From: Paracentrotus lividus | Lineage: Eukaryota > Echinodermata > Echinoidea > Camarodonta > Echinidae | Assembly (NCBI GenBank): GCA_940671915.1 | Contig: CALNVZ010003433.1 | Location: 20,639,916 to 20,703,915, forward strand | Reading direction: 5' to 3' | Length of the DNA: 64,000 bases | Part shown: positions 59,906-64,000 of the stretch, piece after piece | Numbering within the stretch: position 1 is the stretch's first letter | Layout: every line of letters starts with the position of its first letter | The notes under the pieces: generated by a model | Database searches by the model: none | What the model was told of the DNA's origin: nothing | Seen by the model: the letters and a program-made list of their open reading frames with translations, nothing else | Made by a program: the position numbers and the translations under genes

Positions 59906-61975
59906 CACTATGGTGGATATATCTGACAAGTTTTTCTTTGGGCTGTACAATACGTGACCTACATGAATAGTGAGCTTTGTGTATAGTTTGATTGTGCTCC
60001 TTCATTATATAGCAGACAGTGGACTAGAGAATAAATTTGTACAGAAGGGAAAATGTCATAAAATTTTTCGAAGGTATTTTTTTTTTCCAGGACCAAATCT
60101 ATCAAACTACATGTTTTAAAGACAATGAATCGTGATATGAATAAAAATAAAGTGTTGATAGAAAAAACAAAAGCAACACTATCATTTAGAAACAACATTA
60201 TGCAAACCGTGGCTGTGAACCCACGGAAGTTTGCCAGAGGTATCAGAAACATAGCGACAGATAATGCCCATGCCTCTTTCAAAACTGGCCCTGTCAATAA
60301 AGCTGCCAACTGTCATACGAAAGAAGAAGAATCCATGCAATTACACATTCTATTTCATTTCTACTGACACAAACTATTTCATATTCAAAATGTTAACTGC
60401 ATTAAAGGACATTGCATGAATTCTGTTAAAAATGATAATTTCTAACTCTCAGCATACATTTATGATAATCAATCCTCTTACACATGATTACTCAATCTAA
60501 GGTTTTGAAGCCTTGCAATTATATTCCCTCCTCTATCCCTATACATGAATGCACAAATCAGATCTCATTACACATGATCACATTGTAATCCAAGGTTAAG
60601 AATTCATTAGATCAAAACATCTTTCTCAGAACTACTGTAAATAAATCTACTGTAAACATGAATAAAGCCAGGGTTATGGATTCTATTAATGTGTTGTTCT
60701 TTTAATATCTGCAGATTGCACTAAATGTAGGGCATGATGAAAACAACAAAATGTGACTGTGGGTTGGTTATTTGGTAATCTCAATACATACACCATGGAT
60801 CTGTATAGCATATTTAATTCAACTTAATTCCACAAATGCAAAAGAAAGACATTTAAAAAAACATCCATCAGAAACATACATCAACACTTAATAAAATAAA
60901 AATAAATGCATATGTGGAGGGGGAGTGAAATGTCACATGTGACTTGTCATGGACTACCCGCTTTAATAAGTTGCAGTCTTTCTCAAATTCAATATAAAAT
61001 TGTCATCACTGAAGTCATACATGTACATGCACACGTTCATGTGGAAATATCTGTGAATTATTCTTTTGCAAGAATATGAGTGAATGTTTACAAGCAAAAT
61101 TAAATTTTTGACATTGTGCCCTGTAAAGTAAGTTATACCGTGGCATTGTCTATCTGATCTTGTAATAACAGGGGAGGACCTGGATCCTTCTAGGATGGCA
61201 AGCTTAGTAAACTATGAAAAATTCATGTTGGTTCCACCACCAAGCTATCGCTACTTAGTGACATTCTCATATTTCGCCGGTAAATAATTCAGCCGCTTTC
61301 TTCCCTCGAAAGCATCTTACAATATGTTAAACCAAAGTATAAGCATGTCCTATATACAAATCAGGCTTTTATTGTTCATATCTGTCTGTCTGTCTCTCCC
61401 CCTTATCTGTGCCCTGTAACATAAAGACTATACTTAGGATCAATAAAAAGTTACGATTTATTATATCAGTAGCCTCATCTTGAGTGCAGCTACAGTCATG
61501 GATTGGGATTAGGATATGATTAGGGTTAGGGCTAGGGTAAAGATTGAGATCAACTTTGGGGCAAGATGATCCGGTGGCTGCAAATAAAAAGGCTTTGCAA
61601 TGTTCTACATGTACATGTCATGGCCGAATATCAAATGTTTTGTGTAAATGGCGGACATGAAAGAAGAAAATTTATAGTGATATATAATATATGATACTAA
61701 GGAATCAGGAGGAAGGTGAATAATAATACAACAATATAACCAAAGAAAAGATAAACTTATCAGGACTAATGACCTAATCCCGGAAACCCACTTTCTACAC
61801 CATTTCAATTAATCTGCAACCCTAACTTCATCCTCTCTCTTGGATGAAAAAAAAATGATAATTTTGCTGGTCACAGGTGTTGCTTTTACACCCATCACAA
61901 ATTACATCATCAGTTCATCACTTCCAACTATACAGGCAGATGAGATCAAAGCTCACATCGTTATGGTAACCCCTC
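59906..61975. other. Unique AT-rich DNA, no gene seen
   Basis: Opposite-strand open frames at 59959-60367 (116 and 80 codons) overlap each other and resemble no family. A short GATTAGGGTTAGGGCTAGGG stretch near 61518 is telomere-like but minimal. Confidence 0.45.
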
Positions 61976-61978
61976 CAT

Positions 61979-62483
61979 GGGTGAACGGTTAATTGCCAAG
62001 TGGTCTAAACCTTGTTTGGTCTCATCCCACATGGTCTAATTTCATTTCGTCCACAACCCTTAGGTCTATTTACCTTCAGGTCTAATTGCCACTTTGTCTA
62101 TTTACAAGTTTGTGTAATTCACATTTCGTCTAATGTCCATTTTGTCTAATGGCCATTTGGTCTAACACCATTTGGTCACTTCCAGCAATAAACTGGTAAT
62201 TGATGAAAATTTCATTTGGGAAATAGACCAAAATGCAATTAGAAAGTTTGGCTATTAGACCAATTGGCAATTTGACCAAAATGCAATTGGACAATTTTGC
62301 TATTTAGACGAATTAGCAATTCGACCAAGTGGTCAATAGACGAAGTGAGAATTAGACCAATTATGTTTTAGAGAAATGAAAACTTAGACCAACTTATTAG
62401 TAGACCAAATGGGTTTAGCCCTTTAGACAAACAGAGAATTGAACATACTGCTGTTAGACCGAGGAGATTTAGACCGGGTGAAC
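61979..62483. mobile_element. TU-like foldback element: 15-bp tandem repeats in inverted arms, 8-bp target duplication
   Basis: GGGTGAAC lies at 61979-61986 and again at 62476-62483. Between them (61987-62475) the left arm is about thirteen tandem copies of a 15-16-bp word close to GGTCTAATNNCCATTT. The right arm is a similar number of copies in reverse (AAATGGCAATTAGACC-like), meeting around 62170-62215. An 8-bp duplication and inverted arms built from 15-bp tandem repeats match the published architecture of sea-urchin TU elements. There is no coding capacity. Confidence 0.8.
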
Positions 62484-64000
62484 ACCCTCTCAATCCATCC
62501 TCCCACATCCCTCCATCTCCTCCGCTTCAAATCTCCTCGTAGTCACCTAGGAGCAGAAAGTGATCCTCAAGAAAATAATATCAAAGTAGGCAAGATCCAT
62601 TAAGCTGTTTGGAAATGAGATAGGAAATTGTCCTCTCTTTTTAGAAGATATTTTCATGGATGCCATTAGCCTGCTTAAAGGTGGGTCATAGTTTGGGAGA
62701 TCTAAAATGGTATCTAAAAAACACTACAAGTGATTCACTTTGAATAAATCTATTACATTTTCTTGTTTCTGAAGAGAGCTGCAGTAAACCTATAATAAAT
62801 TGTGGTTTCATTATAATGATAATAATAGTTACATTTAAATAGCGCTTAATACATATCCACCTTGGTCTTTCTACGCGCATAATTTTCCTTTTCTCTTCTT
62901 TTCTTTTTTAACTATGAAATTATGAAAAAAGGCTAAAAATGTAAATAGATTATCAACCAAAATGTCTTAATTTCATCTTCCACCATTTGTAATCAATATA
63001 GTTTACAATTCCTACTAAAATTTTCAAATTTCATTCTGATTATATCCATCCATACATCAACTCTCCTTACAAAAATAAATCAATTTGCAAAGCATAAATA
63101 TACTTGTCTACACAGTTGCTTGGTCAAAAGGCTGCCCAAATTTCCATTTCTATCATATCATACACCCACAGGAGAGGTATCGATCAAAGACTATGGCTAA
63201 ATCTCATATCTCTATTTATTCAAGCTCTAAGTATATGACTCATGGCAAAACGGGCACCCAACAAAGGAAGATCGACCATAAATCTGCTGGAGCGACGTGC
63301 CATCCAACAGTTTTCAGGGGAGAGTTCTAGACTGAGGTAGTAAATCACCCTGGGGCACGGGACGAGGGAATATGACCCAACACACTCAGTGGTTGCATAA
63401 AATGCAGCCATTATTAGCATCGTCAAAAGAAGAGCGCATGGATGGCTATGGGTGGGACTGCAGAATTAGTCATAGTTGGCTTGAGCACAAAAGAGATATT
63501 TCTCAGGACTGATTGTAGGAAATTGGATGGTAATTTGATGATTTACGATGGTGAGATGATAAATGTCAGTGCATAAAAGATGACTGCACTTCTTCTTGAT
63601 GGTGTTAGGAATACAAATTGTTGAAGAGGAGGGGTACATTGGAGACATAACAAAAATAATGTATGCTGCACAGCATATCAACAAATGAGTCACAGAGCAG
63701 CATATGACAACTTTTTCCTACTTAATTTAAAGAAGACCAACTCACACAACCTGTTTCTTACATGTACATTTCCTATATCTATGTACATTGAAACCTATAG
63801 GCCTATAAAATTGGTCAAAATAACAAAACATGGATCTTTAGTTCATACTGAACCCAAATTCTAATGAGACGGTCATTTCAAAAAGAAAGATTTACATGTA
63901 CATGTATAAATTTGTTCTAATTATCACAACAATTAGTTTCATACATTTTAGTAGAGTGATATTGAACACAAATAATGACCTACTTCTTCAACATCTACAT
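62484..64000. other. Unique AT-rich DNA, no gene seen
   Basis: The AATGATAATAATAG stretch followed by TTTAAATAGCGCTT near 62813-62848 resembles the tail style of some retroposons but is too short to classify. Short open frames at 63085-63426 overlap on both strands and are unrecognised. Confidence 0.45.

Noticed and set aside
59959-60367. Overlapping opposite-strand frames of 116 and 80 codons
   Set aside because: They overlap antisense with no homology, splice context or codon signal to favour either.

Overview
This window looks like non-coding DNA from a marine invertebrate animal, most likely an echinoderm and perhaps a sea urchin. It is AT-rich throughout. It carries many microsatellites, scattered TACATGTA palindromes, a tRNA-derived SINE and a dense population of short inverted-repeat transposons. 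One of these, at 61979-62483, has the architecture described for the sea-urchin TU foldback elements. The taxonomic call rests on repeat style only and is an inference. No bacterial or viral gene organisation is present. No open frame of credible length, codon structure or recognisable protein family was found. The longest open frames (101-122 codons) lie in CT/CTTT microsatellites, inside transposon arms, or in sequence repeats. The window is therefore best read as an intergenic region or the inside of one or more very large introns.

Layout. 1-5.2 kb: unique AT-rich DNA with a four-copy 15-nt motif near 3.1-3.5 kb. 5.2-9.3 kb: a TTAA-flanked MITE, a hAT-like remnant, a small foldback element and an 817-bp element with 6-bp target duplications. 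10.5-11.3 kb: a same-strand cluster of seven TAATCC sites, then CT repeats. 12.2-15.5 kb: a diverged duplication, a TTAA MITE and the GAGACGTCTC element. 17-22.4 kb: tandem duplications, several MITEs, and a 1.4-kb element whose interior is nine ~148-bp units carrying AGGTCAAAGGTCA motifs. 23.5-24.7 kb: a diverged direct duplication with a tRNA-Thr-type SINE at its junction. 26.3-33.2 kb: GATA/GACA microsatellites around an inverted-repeat element, then a 3.8-kb palindromic element made of about 16 units with YY1-type palindromes. That element shares a TTAA with an adjoining MITE and is followed by a ~78-bp tandem repeat split by another TTAA MITE. 34-47.5 kb: an 825-bp near-complete palindrome, several MITEs, a ~187-bp three-unit repeat with homeodomain-like cores, and a 1.28-kb element with TTGGTTAAAA arrays. 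48-51 kb: palindromes and a five-unit 254-296 bp tandem array. 51-64 kb: GC-richer patches, TTTCGCG-type MITEs, a CT-rich microsatellite and the TU-like foldback.

There is no set of genes acting together here. The main story is transposon biology: at least five insertions are flanked by TTAA, four of them begin TTAAAG like the T2/Kolobok MITEs described in Xenopus, and some insertions are nested or abutting so that their order can be read. A second theme is that several repeats carry dense, regular arrays of known transcription-factor site words (DR1, YY1, TAATCC). Any regulatory role is inference. Unlisted stretches between features were read and show only unique AT-rich DNA with short homopolymer runs.
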